Position numbers and translations under genes: made by a program
Source of the DNA: JAZNBI01 sp045586995
Lineage (GTDB): Bacteria > Bacillota > Clostridia > Oscillospirales > CAG-272
Direction of reading: 5' to 3'
Assembly (NCBI GenBank): GCA_045586995.1
Contig: JAZNBI010000123.1
Location: 1-11,747 of the forward strand
Length of the DNA: 11,747 nt
In this document: piece by piece, positions 1 to 6,329 of the stretch
Layout of the letters: every line of letters begins with the position of its first letter
How positions within the stretch are numbered: the stretch's first letter is position 1
The notes under the pieces: generated by a model
Told to the model about the DNA's origin: nothing
The model's input: the letters and a program-made list of their open reading frames with translations, nothing else
Database searches by the model: none

Positions 1-7
1 TCATAAG

Positions 8-259
8 ATGGATAGAACAGAAATGTCAGCACGTCCGGCACGCCCGTTCCGCAAGAAAAAGAAAGTTTGTATTTTCTGTGCAGATAAGGTCGATTATATC
101 GATTATAAAGATACAGCAAAATTGAGAAAGTTCATCAGCGAGCGCGGAAAGATTCTTCCCAGAAGAATTTCCGGAACCTGTGCAAAACATCAACGCGAGC
201 TCAACACAGCTATTAAGCGTTCCCGTCAGGTAGCTTTGCTTCCTTACGTTACAGACTAA
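8..259 (+). CDS. rpsR: 30S ribosomal protein S18
   Basis: S18 is a small-subunit ribosomal protein that binds 16S rRNA in the platform next to S6. The 83-residue product has the usual length and a basic N-terminus (residues 10-20). It has a C-x2-C pair (C21, C24) and a later C-x2-H pair (C58, H61), the pattern of zinc-binding ('C+') S18 proteins. The conserved C-terminal block HQRELNTAIKRSRQVALLPY is also present. Only 7 nt lie upstream of the ATG, so the ribosome binding site is outside the window; a downstream ATG at residue 6 is possible but less likely. In most Firmicutes rpsR is the last gene of rpsF-ssb-rpsR, and the strong terminator directly after the stop fits that. Confidence 0.97.
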   Translation: MDRTEMSARPARPFRKKKKVCIFCADKVDYIDYKDTAKLRKFISERGKILPRRISGTCAKHQRELNTAIKRSRQVALLPYVTD

Positions 260-270
260 ATAAACAGTAT

Positions 271-305
271 AAAAAATCCTGTTCGAAAATCGAACAGGAT
301 TTTTT
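271..305. terminator. Bidirectional intrinsic terminator between rpsR and the P-II-like gene
   Basis: A perfect 10-bp stem, ATCCTGTTCG (276-285) with CGAACAGGAT (291-300), has a 5-nt loop. It is flanked by an A-run (271-275) and a T-run (301-305), so it works in both directions. It ends rpsR on the plus strand and the DUF1538/P-II unit on the minus strand, whose stop codon is 12 nt away. Confidence 0.93.
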
Positions 306-316
306 ATATCTTTTCT

Positions 317-991
317 TTATTGTTCCATAAGCTTAAATCCGGCGGTTTCGGAAACCGGAATCGATATCAAAAGAGTATGCGCTTTTGATTCTATACCCGC
401 ATCTCGCATAATCCCCTTCATAATATCATTCTTTTTTGAAGTCGGCGAAACAATAAAAATTATTTCCTTCTCGTCCGCGATAGACATTCCGAAAAATTTT
501 TCGACATATTTCGCGCCTGTACCCTTTGCTCTTATTACCGTTCCGCCGTTTGCGCCGGCTTCTCTGGCGGCATCCATAACGATGTCACTGTACCCCTTTT
601 CGCAAATCGCAAGTATAAGTTCATATTTCGAGTTCATGCCAATCTCCTCCGCATCTGTAACTTCCTGACCATTTAAAAAATAATCCATTGCTTTCCCTCC
701 CCCGATACTTGAAACGGGTAAGGAAATCGCAATCCCGCGTCCCGGCAGATCAATATCCATCTCGGATGAAAGCTTTCTCGAAAGCATTTTTATATCCTCT
801 GAGGCAAGTACAGAAAACAACAACGTTTTATCTGTTTGCTCAATTCCCAGCAGATCGAGTGTTTTCTTGTGTGCCGTTCCTACGCATGGAGTAGAATAGA
901 TAATTCCCACATTGTATTTCTCATAAAAGCTGATAAAATCTTCGGTATCTTTTCGACTTATAATCGTTATCAACAATTGAATATTATTCAT
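317..991 (-). CDS. Tandem P-II-like signalling protein (two fused P-II domains)
   Basis: P-II proteins are small trimeric sensors that bind nucleotides or small effectors and control enzymes or transporters by direct contact. This 224-residue product is about twice the usual ~112. Domain 1 (about 1-97) ends in the P-II-like strand GRGIAISLPVSSIGG. Domain 2 (about 123-215) is more canonical: a GANGGTVIRAKGTG segment (147-160), EKEIIFIVSP (174-183), and AHTLLISIPVS near the end. Neither half shows the classical T-loop tyrosine (YRG) that is uridylylated in GlnB/GlnK, so control is probably by ligand binding only. The ATG at 991 is preferred because GGAG lies 8 nt upstream; the longer frame begins with TTG at 1009, upstream of that site. 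The gene starts 14 nt after the DUF1538 stop and is surely cotranscribed, so the transporter is the likely target. The family call is good; the ligand is unknown. Confidence 0.85.
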   Translation of the reverse strand: MNNIQLLITIISRKDTEDFISFYEKYNVGIIYSTPCVGTAHKKTLDLLGIEQTDKTLLFSVLASEDIKMLSRKLSSEMDIDLPGRGIAISLPVSSIGGGKAMDYFLNGQEVTDAEEIGMNSKYELILAICEKGYSDIVMDAAREAGANGGTVIRAKGTGAKYVEKFFGMSIADEKEIIFIVSPTSKKNDIMKGIMRDAGIESKAHTLLISIPVSETAGFKLMEQ

Positions 992-1005
992 ACGATCTTC
1001 TCCAT

Positions 1006-2586
1006 TCAAAATTCAATGATGTCCTCATCGGACTCAGATTGTGAAATATCTTCGGGGGATAGTACCATACCGTTCGAAGCTTTTTCGCTGCGGCGCAACT
1101 TTAATTGATAGAAAACGCCTAAAAGCTGTACTGTAATCAACGGGGTCATAGCAACAAGCGCTATGAGTCCGAATGCATCGGTAACAACGTTTCCGCCGAT
1201 TGCTTTTGATGCTCCCATAGCAAAAGGTAAAAGAAAGGTTGCCGCCATCGGTCCGGATGCTACCCCTCCCGAGTCAAATGCAATTGCGGTGAAAACACTG
1301 GGTGTGAAAAATGAAAGCGACAAAGCGATTATATATCCCGGAATAACGAACCAAAGCAATGAAATCCCGGTGAGAACTCTTAGAATTCCAATTCCAACCG
1401 AGAACGCCACGCCAACAGAAAGCGAAATCGAAATTGATTTTCCGGAAACCGCACCCGACGTAATTTCCTCCACTTGCTTTATCAATATATGCACCGCCGG
1501 TTCAGCCGAGATAATAAAATAACCTATAAGCATACCGACGGGTATCATAAGCCAAGGAAATTTTGAGGTTGCCATGACCTCTCCTATATAACTTCCTGCC
1601 GGCATAAATCCGGCATTCACTCCCGTAAGGAAAAGTACAAGTCCAAAGTAGGTATAAGCCACACCCACAAGTATTTTAGAAAGCTTTGCACGGTTAAGCT
1701 TTATATAAAAAAGCTGATAAACAAAGAAAAACACAACAATCGGCGCAACTGCAATTGCAACCTCTTTGAAATAATTCGGGAAAGCTTTTAAAAACATTTG
1801 AAACAGCTCTGCGGAATCACCGGCGTATACACTTTCCGCCACATTTGACACAGAAGAACTTTCCCCACTATTAGGAAACAAAATACCCAAAATAAGCACG
1901 GAAAGTATCGGACCTATAGAGCAAAGCGCCACCAGACCAAAGCTGTCGCTTTCCGCATTGCTGTCAGAACGCATTGAAGAAACACCGATACCGAGCGCCA
2001 ATATAAAAGGAACCGTCATAGGACCTGTTGTAACCCCTCCCGAATCAAACGCAACCGGAACGAAATCGGGATTTACAAAGAAAGTAAGTACCATAACTAA
2101 AGAATAAAAGCCAAAAAGAAGATATGAGAGCTTTATCTGAAAAATAATTCTCAACATTGATATCATCATAAAAACGCCGACGCCTATTCCGACGGCTATG
2201 ATCAACGTCATCGTGGGTATTGCAGGTGCATGATTGGCAAGCACTTGAAGATCGGGCTCGGAAATAGTAATCATAAATCCCACAAAAAAAGCAACACCGA
2301 GCATATAATAAATTTTCTTGGATCTTGTCAAGGATGATCCGATATGCTGTCCCATTGTCATCATTGACATATCGACGCCGAGCGTAAAGAGCCCCATGCC
2401 GATTATCAACATAAAAGCGCCCATAACGAACATAAGGAAGATATCCGCAGGGATCGGCACAACGGAAAAACAAAGCACGAGCACAATAAGAGTTACCGGA
2501 AGGACAGAGCTTAACGATTCTTTAATTTTATTATTCAATACCGTTCTTCTGTCGTTAAATAAATCTTTAAATTGACGAAACCGCAT
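1006..2586 (-). CDS. DUF1538 family membrane protein, two fused repeats (putative ion antiporter)
   Basis: A 526-residue polytopic membrane protein with about a dozen hydrophobic segments. It is an internal duplication. Half 1 has an EPDLQVL motif at 110-116 and VAFDSGGVTTGPM at 178-190. Half 2 has EPAVHIL at 362-368 and IAFDSGGVASGPM at 435-447. These motifs and the following 'DxFGLxAL' segment (214-221, 470-477) identify DUF1538. From memory, paired DUF1538 proteins named UmpA/UmpB from a halophile were reported to act together as a Na+/H+-type antiporter; a fused pair here would supply both halves in one chain. The tail (515-526) is acidic and probably cytoplasmic. Translation should start at the ATG at 2586, with GGAGG 7 nt upstream; the TTG at 2601 lies 5' of that site. 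The stop is 14 nt before the P-II-like gene. The ion specificity is inferred, not visible. Confidence 0.85.
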   Translation of the reverse strand: MRFRQFKDLFNDRRTVLNNKIKESLSSVLPVTLIVLVLCFSVVPIPADIFLMFVMGAFMLIIGMGLFTLGVDMSMMTMGQHIGSSLTRSKKIYYMLGVAFFVGFMITISEPDLQVLANHAPAIPTMTLIIAVGIGVGVFMMISMLRIIFQIKLSYLLFGFYSLVMVLTFFVNPDFVPVAFDSGGVTTGPMTVPFILALGIGVSSMRSDSNAESDSFGLVALCSIGPILSVLILGILFPNSGESSSVSNVAESVYAGDSAELFQMFLKAFPNYFKEVAIAVAPIVVFFFVYQLFYIKLNRAKLSKILVGVAYTYFGLVLFLTGVNAGFMPAGSYIGEVMATSKFPWLMIPVGMLIGYFIISAEPAVHILIKQVEEITSGAVSGKSISISLSVGVAFSVGIGILRVLTGISLLWFVIPGYIIALSLSFFTPSVFTAIAFDSGGVASGPMAATFLLPFAMGASKAIGGNVVTDAFGLIALVAMTPLITVQLLGVFYQLKLRRSEKASNGMVLSPEDISQSESDEDIIEF

Positions 2587-2623
2587 ATACTCCCCTCCCA
2601 ATCACTATTTTACATGCTCCTAT

Positions 2624-2651
2624 TTTATAATTATATCATACATTCTCTCAA
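2624..2651 (-). promoter_or_regulatory. Candidate promoter for the DUF1538/P-II unit
   Basis: Read on the minus strand, TTGAGA (2651-2646) is followed after 16 nt by TATAAA (2629-2624), which would start transcription roughly 30 nt before the DUF1538 ATG. An overlapping TATAAT (2635-2630) has no good -35 partner. The region is very AT-rich, so chance matches are likely. Confidence 0.4.
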
Positions 2652-2674
2652 AAATAAATATTTTTTCAAAAATA

Positions 2675-2703
2675 TTGACAAAAAACTTTTTTGATGATAT
2701 AAT
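2675..2703 (+). promoter_or_regulatory. Perfect SigA promoter of the cold-shock gene
   Basis: TTGACA (2675-2680), a 17-nt spacer and TATAAT (2698-2703) form an exact housekeeping-sigma consensus. Transcription should begin near 2710, giving a 5' leader of about 104 nt before the cold-shock start codon. A promoter this strong suggests that control happens after initiation, in the leader. Confidence 0.85.
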
Positions 2704-2732
2704 GTACCTGCACTCAGATGATTACTTGAACC

Positions 2733-2783
2733 TCACAACCTTGTAATTCATTATATAATGATTTATGAGTTTGTGAATTTTTT
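2733..2783 (+). promoter_or_regulatory. Leader hairpin plus U-tract (possible attenuator or thermosensor) of the cold-shock gene
   Basis: Within the leader, 2733-2752 pairs with 2757-2776 around an AUAU tetraloop. It forms 18 pairs (16 Watson-Crick, 2 G-U) with only two mismatches (C2739/U2770 and U2747/U2762). A run of six T's (2778-2783) follows one base after the stem, so the element looks like a weak, AU-rich intrinsic terminator placed between promoter and gene. ACCTC (2730-2734) is also complementary to GAGGT (2804-2808) in the ribosome binding site, and this pairing would compete with the base of the hairpin. The pairing is read directly; the regulatory role is inferred. Confidence 0.55.
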
Positions 2784-2813
2784 ATTTGAGTAAACTTTTT
2801 TTGGAGGTACGCA

Positions 2814-3026
2814 ATGAACACCGGTATAGTTAAGTGGTTTAACCCTACCAAAGGTTTTGGATTTATTTCCAACGATAACGGCGGCGATGATGTATTCGTG
2901 CATTTTTCCGCAATTATCTCGGACGGTTACAAAACCTTGGCTGAAGGTCAAAAGGTTTCTTTTGATACAGAAGCAGATCCCAAGAACAGCAGCAAGATTC
3001 GTGCTATCAATGTAAAAGCTATCTAA
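2814..3026 (+). CDS. csp: Cold-shock domain protein (CspA family)
   Basis: A 70-residue single cold-shock domain, an OB-fold that binds single-stranded RNA and DNA in the cytoplasm. In this family it melts RNA secondary structure, helping translation and preventing premature termination in the cold. RNP1 is KGFGFI (residues 13-18) and RNP2 is VFVHF (27-31); the N-terminal MNTGIVKWFNPTKGFGFI and the length are typical. A strong ribosome binding site (GGAGG at 2803-2807) precedes the ATG. The gene is alone in its unit, with its own promoter and long leader. Downstream, a weak hairpin TGTAAA/TTTACA (3032-3037/3047-3052) with a short T-run may end some transcripts before the strong terminator at 3132. 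Which csp paralogue it is cannot be told from sequence. Confidence 0.96.
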   Translation: MNTGIVKWFNPTKGFGFISNDNGGDDVFVHFSAIISDGYKTLAEGQKVSFDTEADPKNSSKIRAINVKAI

Positions 3027-3131
3027 TCTGCTGTAAACAAAGTATTTTTACAATAATTTTTATCGAGCACTTTTCTGTACCTTGTTACAATTGTTCTCCA
3101 AATATTAATTTCGTAATTTAATACTAAGTTT

Positions 3132-3167
3132 ATCACGCAACGGAAAAAATCCTGTTGCGTGATTTTT
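3132..3167 (+). terminator. Intrinsic terminator downstream of the cold-shock gene
   Basis: ATCACGCAAC (3132-3141) pairs perfectly with GTTGCGTGAT (3154-3163), followed by a T-run to 3167. It lies 105 nt after the cold-shock stop, leaving a 3' region (3027-3131) in which I see only a weak hairpin. The next promoter's -35 element begins 3 nt later, so the two units are cleanly insulated. Confidence 0.88.
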
Positions 3168-3169
3168 CA

Positions 3170-3198
3170 TTGACAAAAAAGCTTTATTATGATACCAT
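3170..3198 (+). promoter_or_regulatory. Candidate promoter for the HD-domain gene
   Basis: TTGACA (3170-3175) is exact. At 17-nt spacing the -10 is TACCAT (3193-3198, 4 of 6 consensus). TATGAT (3188-3193) is a better -10 but lies only 12 nt from the -35. The start would be near 3205, about 30 nt before the ATG. Confidence 0.5.
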
Positions 3199-3235
3199 AA
3201 TACTCAGTCAGATAAAATTCGAAAGGATACATACT

Positions 3236-3895
3236 ATGGTCACTTACGAAACAATTAAAAAGGATGAACGTATAAACGAATATATAAAAAGAGCCGATGA
3301 ATCGCTCATCGCTCTCGGTTATACCGAGCATAGCTTTGCACATATAACAAAGGTTGCGGAAACTATAAAATATATTCTCGAGTCGCTTAATTTTGATCCG
3401 CACACGATAGAGCTTGCACGTATTGCGAGCTATCTGCATGATATAGGAAACTTGGTTAATCGAGTTGACCATTCTCAAAGCGGAGCTATTATGGCGTTCC
3501 GATTGCTCGATAATCTGGGAATGAGCGCAAGTGATATAGCTACTATAACCACCGCGATAGGAAATCATGATGAGGGCACGGGCGTACCTGTAAATTCAGT
3601 GGCCGCGGCGCTCATTCTCGCGGACAAGACTGACGTGCGCCGCAGCCGAGTACGCAATCACGACGTTTCGTCCTTTGATATTCATGACCGAGTTAATTAT
3701 TCCGTGGAACATTCGGAGGTAAAAATAGATAATGATTTAAAGCTTGTAACACTGATTCTGAAAATCGACACAAAATACAGCTCGGTTATGGACTATTTTG
3801 AAATATTTCTCGAAAGAATGTTGCTCTGCCGCAAAGCCGCAGAGGCACTCGGACTGAAATTCACACTTATAATAAACAATCAACAGCTTATATAA
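3236..3895 (+). CDS. HD-domain phosphohydrolase
   Basis: A 219-residue cytoplasmic protein of the HD superfamily, metal-dependent phosphohydrolases that often act on nucleotides. The metal-binding pattern is complete: H36 (in HSFAHI), H68-D69 (LHDIGN), a further H79, H111 (GNHDEG) and D130 (ADKTD). The C-terminal ~70 residues form an alpha/beta region ending in FTLIINNQQL and do not match another domain I recognise. The ATG at 3236 has AAAGGA 8 nt upstream. A longer in-frame start at 3155 lies inside the preceding terminator and upstream of the promoter, so it is rejected. The gene stands alone between a promoter and a strong terminator, so context does not reveal the substrate. Confidence 0.87.
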   Translation: MVTYETIKKDERINEYIKRADESLIALGYTEHSFAHITKVAETIKYILESLNFDPHTIELARIASYLHDIGNLVNRVDHSQSGAIMAFRLLDNLGMSASDIATITTAIGNHDEGTGVPVNSVAAALILADKTDVRRSRVRNHDVSSFDIHDRVNYSVEHSEVKIDNDLKLVTLILKIDTKYSSVMDYFEIFLERMLLCRKAAEALGLKFTLIINNQQLI

Positions 3896-3933
3896 AAACA
3901 CTGCCGCAAACTGAAGTTGCGGCAGTGTTTTTT
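3895..3933. terminator. Bidirectional terminator between the HD gene and spoVAE
   Basis: AACACTGCCGCAA (3897-3909) pairs over 13 bp with TTGCGGCAGTGTT (3917-3929), with a 7-nt loop and A/T runs on either side. It overlaps the last base of the HD stop codon and the spoVAE stop codon, so one element serves both convergent genes. Confidence 0.94.
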
Positions 3934-4297
3934 ATTTCTTTGGTTTACTTTTAAAAATAAGAGCGGCAAAATATCCGAAAACAAGCGCGGCCGTAATACC
4001 TCCGGCAGCTGCGGTAAGAGCTCCCTTCAAAATTCCGAGTGCCCCTTCCTTGTCAACGGCTTCCTTTATCCCTTTTGAAATTACATGTCCAAAGCCCGTT
4101 AATGGAGTTGTAGCTCCCGCGCCCGCAAATTCCACAATCGGCTCGTAAAGACCTACTGCTCCCAATATAACGCCCGCAACGACATAGCTGACAAGTATTC
4201 TTGCGGGGGTAAGCTTTGTCTTGTCAAGCAATATTTGGGCGATAACACATAAGCCCCCGCCAACTATAAACGCCTTTAAATAATCAATAAAATCCAT
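3932..4297 (-). CDS. spoVAE: Stage V sporulation protein AE (SpoVAEb type)
   Basis: A 121-residue inner-membrane protein, the usual size for SpoVAE/SpoVAEb, with about four hydrophobic segments. SpoVA proteins in the inner spore membrane carry Ca-dipicolinate into the developing spore and release it at germination. Typical features are the GGGLCVIAQILLDKTKLTPARILV segment near the N-terminus (split around residues 13-36) and the glycine-rich LTGFGHVISKGIKEAV region (about 65-80). The start is the ATG at 4297, one base after the spoVAD stop, with GGAG inside the end of spoVAD; this implies translational coupling. A longer in-frame start within spoVAD (4357) adds 20 residues foreign to the family. 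The gene ends in the shared terminator. Confidence 0.92.
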   Translation of the reverse strand: MDFIDYLKAFIVGGGLCVIAQILLDKTKLTPARILVSYVVAGVILGAVGLYEPIVEFAGAGATTPLTGFGHVISKGIKEAVDKEGALGILKGALTAAAGGITAALVFGYFAALIFKSKPKK

Positions 4298-4298
4298 A

Positions 4299-5300
4299 TT
4301 AATCTCCATTTTGGTCATATTGAAAATGAACAAGGTGTGCAATTGCAGGAATTGCAAGCCCTTGCTGAATGCTTGAAGGACTCATCATTGCTCCCGTGCT
4401 CATAAAAAGCGCGTGAGTTATTTCTCCGGAAATAATTCGCGGGATAAGCCATGATGCGCAAACCACCGCAGAGCAGCCGCACCCCGAGCCGCCCGAATAT
4501 TTGCTTTGCTTTTCAAGATCGTATATCATCATACCGCAATCATTGTATTTTCCCTTCTCAAAGGTAATTCCCGCCTGTTTTACCAGATCGCAAAAAATAC
4601 CCGCGCCCACTGCGCCAAGGTCACCGGTTAAAATTATATCAAATGAATCGGGGGAATTTCCGCTTTCGTAAAAATATCTCAATAACGTATCCGCCGCCGC
4701 GGGTGCCATCGCCGCGCCCATATTATTAGCATCATTTATACCGTTTTCGTTAACCTTGCCTACGACCGCCTCGCAAATTTTGACACGTCCCTTATTACCA
4801 AGAATAAAAGCACCCGATCCGGTTACAGTCCATTGTGCGCTCGGAGGTCTTTGACAGCCATATTCTATGGGCGATCGGTATTGTCTTTCCGCAGCGCAAT
4901 TATGTGATGAGGTAACCGCCGCGCACTTTTCAAATATTCCGCCGCTTATACCTATTGATGCAAGTATTACAGACTCCATACTCGTTGAACACGCGCCGTA
5001 AAGCCCGAAATAAGGTATATTAAAGTCCATAAGTCCATATCCCGAACCGACACATTGATTCTGTAGATCTCCCGCGAACAATGCACTTATATCGTTATCT
5101 TTAAATTTGCCTTTTGCCAGCGCTCCGTTAAGCGCCATTCTTTGCATTTCCGACTCGGCTTGTTCCCAAGTGTCCTGACCGAATCTATCATCCATGCTAT
5201 AAAAATCGAAGCGATCTCCCAAAGGGCCTTCATGCTCATCTTTCCCAACTACAGATGCGGCGGAAATTATCGATGCGTTGAGTTTTATTATATTTTTCAT
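4299..5300 (-). CDS. spoVAD: Stage V sporulation protein AD
   Basis: A 333-residue protein with the thiolase/ketoacyl-synthase fold. SpoVAD binds dipicolinic acid and is essential for its uptake into the forespore. The thiolase-like nucleophile region is visible as YGACSTSMES (C104), followed by a SSHNCAAERQYRSPIEYG segment (131-148) and a Gly/Cys-rich SGGSGCGCSA near 269-278. Length and order match the family (~338). The ATG at 5300 has AAAGGG 7 nt upstream. spoVAE follows directly, but spoVAC, which usually precedes spoVAD, is absent: the upstream neighbour is a divergent epimerase gene. The pair is therefore a minimal two-gene unit, and any spoVAC must be elsewhere. Confidence 0.95.
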   Translation of the reverse strand: MKNIIKLNASIISAASVVGKDEHEGPLGDRFDFYSMDDRFGQDTWEQAESEMQRMALNGALAKGKFKDNDISALFAGDLQNQCVGSGYGLMDFNIPYFGLYGACSTSMESVILASIGISGGIFEKCAAVTSSHNCAAERQYRSPIEYGCQRPPSAQWTVTGSGAFILGNKGRVKICEAVVGKVNENGINDANNMGAAMAPAAADTLLRYFYESGNSPDSFDIILTGDLGAVGAGIFCDLVKQAGITFEKGKYNDCGMMIYDLEKQSKYSGGSGCGCSAVVCASWLIPRIISGEITHALFMSTGAMMSPSSIQQGLAIPAIAHLVHFQYDQNGD

Positions 5301-5330
5301 AAGCTTTCCCTTTCAATAATTTTCATTACC

Positions 5331-5359
5331 TATTCTTTCCCGCAACGATAAATTTATAC
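5331..5359 (-). promoter_or_regulatory. Possible forespore (SigF/SigG-type) promoter of spoVAD
   Basis: On the minus strand GTATA (5359-5355) resembles the SigF/SigG -35, and GGAAAGAATA (5340-5331) fits the SigF-like -10 pattern GGnnAnAnTw. The spacer is 14 nt, shorter than the ~15-16 I recall for SigF. No obvious SigG -10 (CATnnTA) is seen. spoVA operons are known forespore genes, which makes the match attractive but not proven. Confidence 0.35.
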
Positions 5360-5367
5360 ACTTGCTA

Positions 5368-5396
5368 TTGAAGTATTTGAAAAAATATGATATACT
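5368..5396 (+). promoter_or_regulatory. SigA promoter of the epimerase-phosphorylase unit
   Basis: TTGAAG (5368-5373), a 17-nt spacer and TATACT (5391-5396) give a good housekeeping promoter with a start near 5403 and a leader of about 30 nt. It lies back to back with the spoVAD promoter region. Confidence 0.65.
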
Positions 5397-5432
5397 TATA
5401 ATACAAATTATAACTGCTTTCGGAGGCATTAA

Positions 5433-6311
5433 ATGCTATATAATATTGAAAACGAAAAACTTTTGGTCACGATTTCTTCAAGCGGCGCGGAACTTATGCA
5501 CATCATCGGAAAAGATGACGGATGCGAGTATCTTTGGCAAGGAGATGAAAAATATTGGGCGAAACGCGCAATACTCGTTTTCCCTGTTTGCGGCAGACTT
5601 TTTGAGAAAAAATATTTTTGGAACGGCAAAGAATATGAGATGAAAAACCATGGCTTTGCGGCAACCGAGGAATACACTGTCGTAAACAGAAGCGCTTCTT
5701 CAATTACCTTTTCCATTTCGGATAATGAAAAAACTTTGCTTCAATATCCTTTTAACTTTACGTTTGAGGTTTCATATTCACTTTCGGGAAACACTTTATC
5801 TCAATCCTTTACGGTGCGCTGTAACGGAGATGAGCTCCCCTTCTCTCTCGGAGGCCACCCGGGATTTAACGTTCCTTTGACAAAAGGCGAAAAATTTGAA
5901 GACTATTACATAGAATTTTCCGAAGCAACAAATCCGCGTAAAATCTTGTTTTCCCAGAATTGCTTCATAACCGGCAAAACCGAACCGTTTGTTTTGCGCG
6001 ACGGAAAATTTTTAAACCTTACCCACGATATGTTTGATGACGATGCGCTGTTTTTCGAGGGTTCAAGTAAAAAGGTTTTCTTAAAGTCTAAAGTATCTAA
6101 TAAAAGCATTGAGGTTTCGTTCCCGAAAATGAAATATCTCGGCTTGTGGCACAAGCCGCGCACAGATGCGCCGTATATAACTATCGAACCGTGGAATGGG
6201 CTACCCTCTTTCGAAGGAAAGGTAGACGACTTTGCTTCAAAAAAGGATATGATTATTCTTAAAAAAGGTGAAGTATACCGCACCGGATTTGATATTACGA
6301 TAAATCAATAA
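5433..6311 (+). CDS. Aldose 1-epimerase family protein (LacX/GalM-like)
   Basis: A 292-residue cytoplasmic beta-sandwich protein of the galactose-mutarotase family, which interconverts alpha and beta anomers of sugars or sugar phosphates. Expected active-site positions are present: H73 in NHGFA, H142 in GGHPGFN, and the likely general base E252 in IEPWNGLPSF. The N-terminus (SGAELMHIIGKDDGCEYLWQ around 17-36) and FPVCGRL (50-56) are typical of the LacX-like branch rather than classical GalM, so the substrate may not be galactose. The ATG has CGGAGG 6 nt upstream. It is followed 18 nt later by a nucleoside phosphorylase gene with its own ribosome binding site, suggesting joint use in sugar or nucleoside salvage. 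Confidence 0.9.
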   Translation: MLYNIENEKLLVTISSSGAELMHIIGKDDGCEYLWQGDEKYWAKRAILVFPVCGRLFEKKYFWNGKEYEMKNHGFAATEEYTVVNRSASSITFSISDNEKTLLQYPFNFTFEVSYSLSGNTLSQSFTVRCNGDELPFSLGGHPGFNVPLTKGEKFEDYYIEFSEATNPRKILFSQNCFITGKTEPFVLRDGKFLNLTHDMFDDDALFFEGSSKKVFLKSKVSNKSIEVSFPKMKYLGLWHKPRTDAPYITIEPWNGLPSFEGKVDDFASKKDMIILKKGEVYRTGFDITINQ

Positions 6312-6329
6312 ATAATTTTAAGGAGTATT

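Noticed and set aside
2045..2473. 142-residue open frame on the minus strand inside the DUF1538 gene
   Set aside because: It overlaps the duplicated transmembrane gene in another frame, has an unusual Arg/Cys/Tyr-rich composition, and has no ribosome binding site. It is a shadow frame.
3155..3235. N-terminal extension of the HD protein starting at 3155
   Set aside because: It begins inside the terminator stem and runs through the promoter; the ATG at 3236 has a proper ribosome binding site.
3167..3568. 133-residue minus-strand frame opposite the HD gene
   Set aside because: It is antisense to an HD protein with intact catalytic motifs and has no family resemblance.
5906..6283. 125-residue minus-strand frame opposite the epimerase gene
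   Set aside because: It is antisense to a gene with all active-site residues, and no ribosome binding site or recognisable domain was found.
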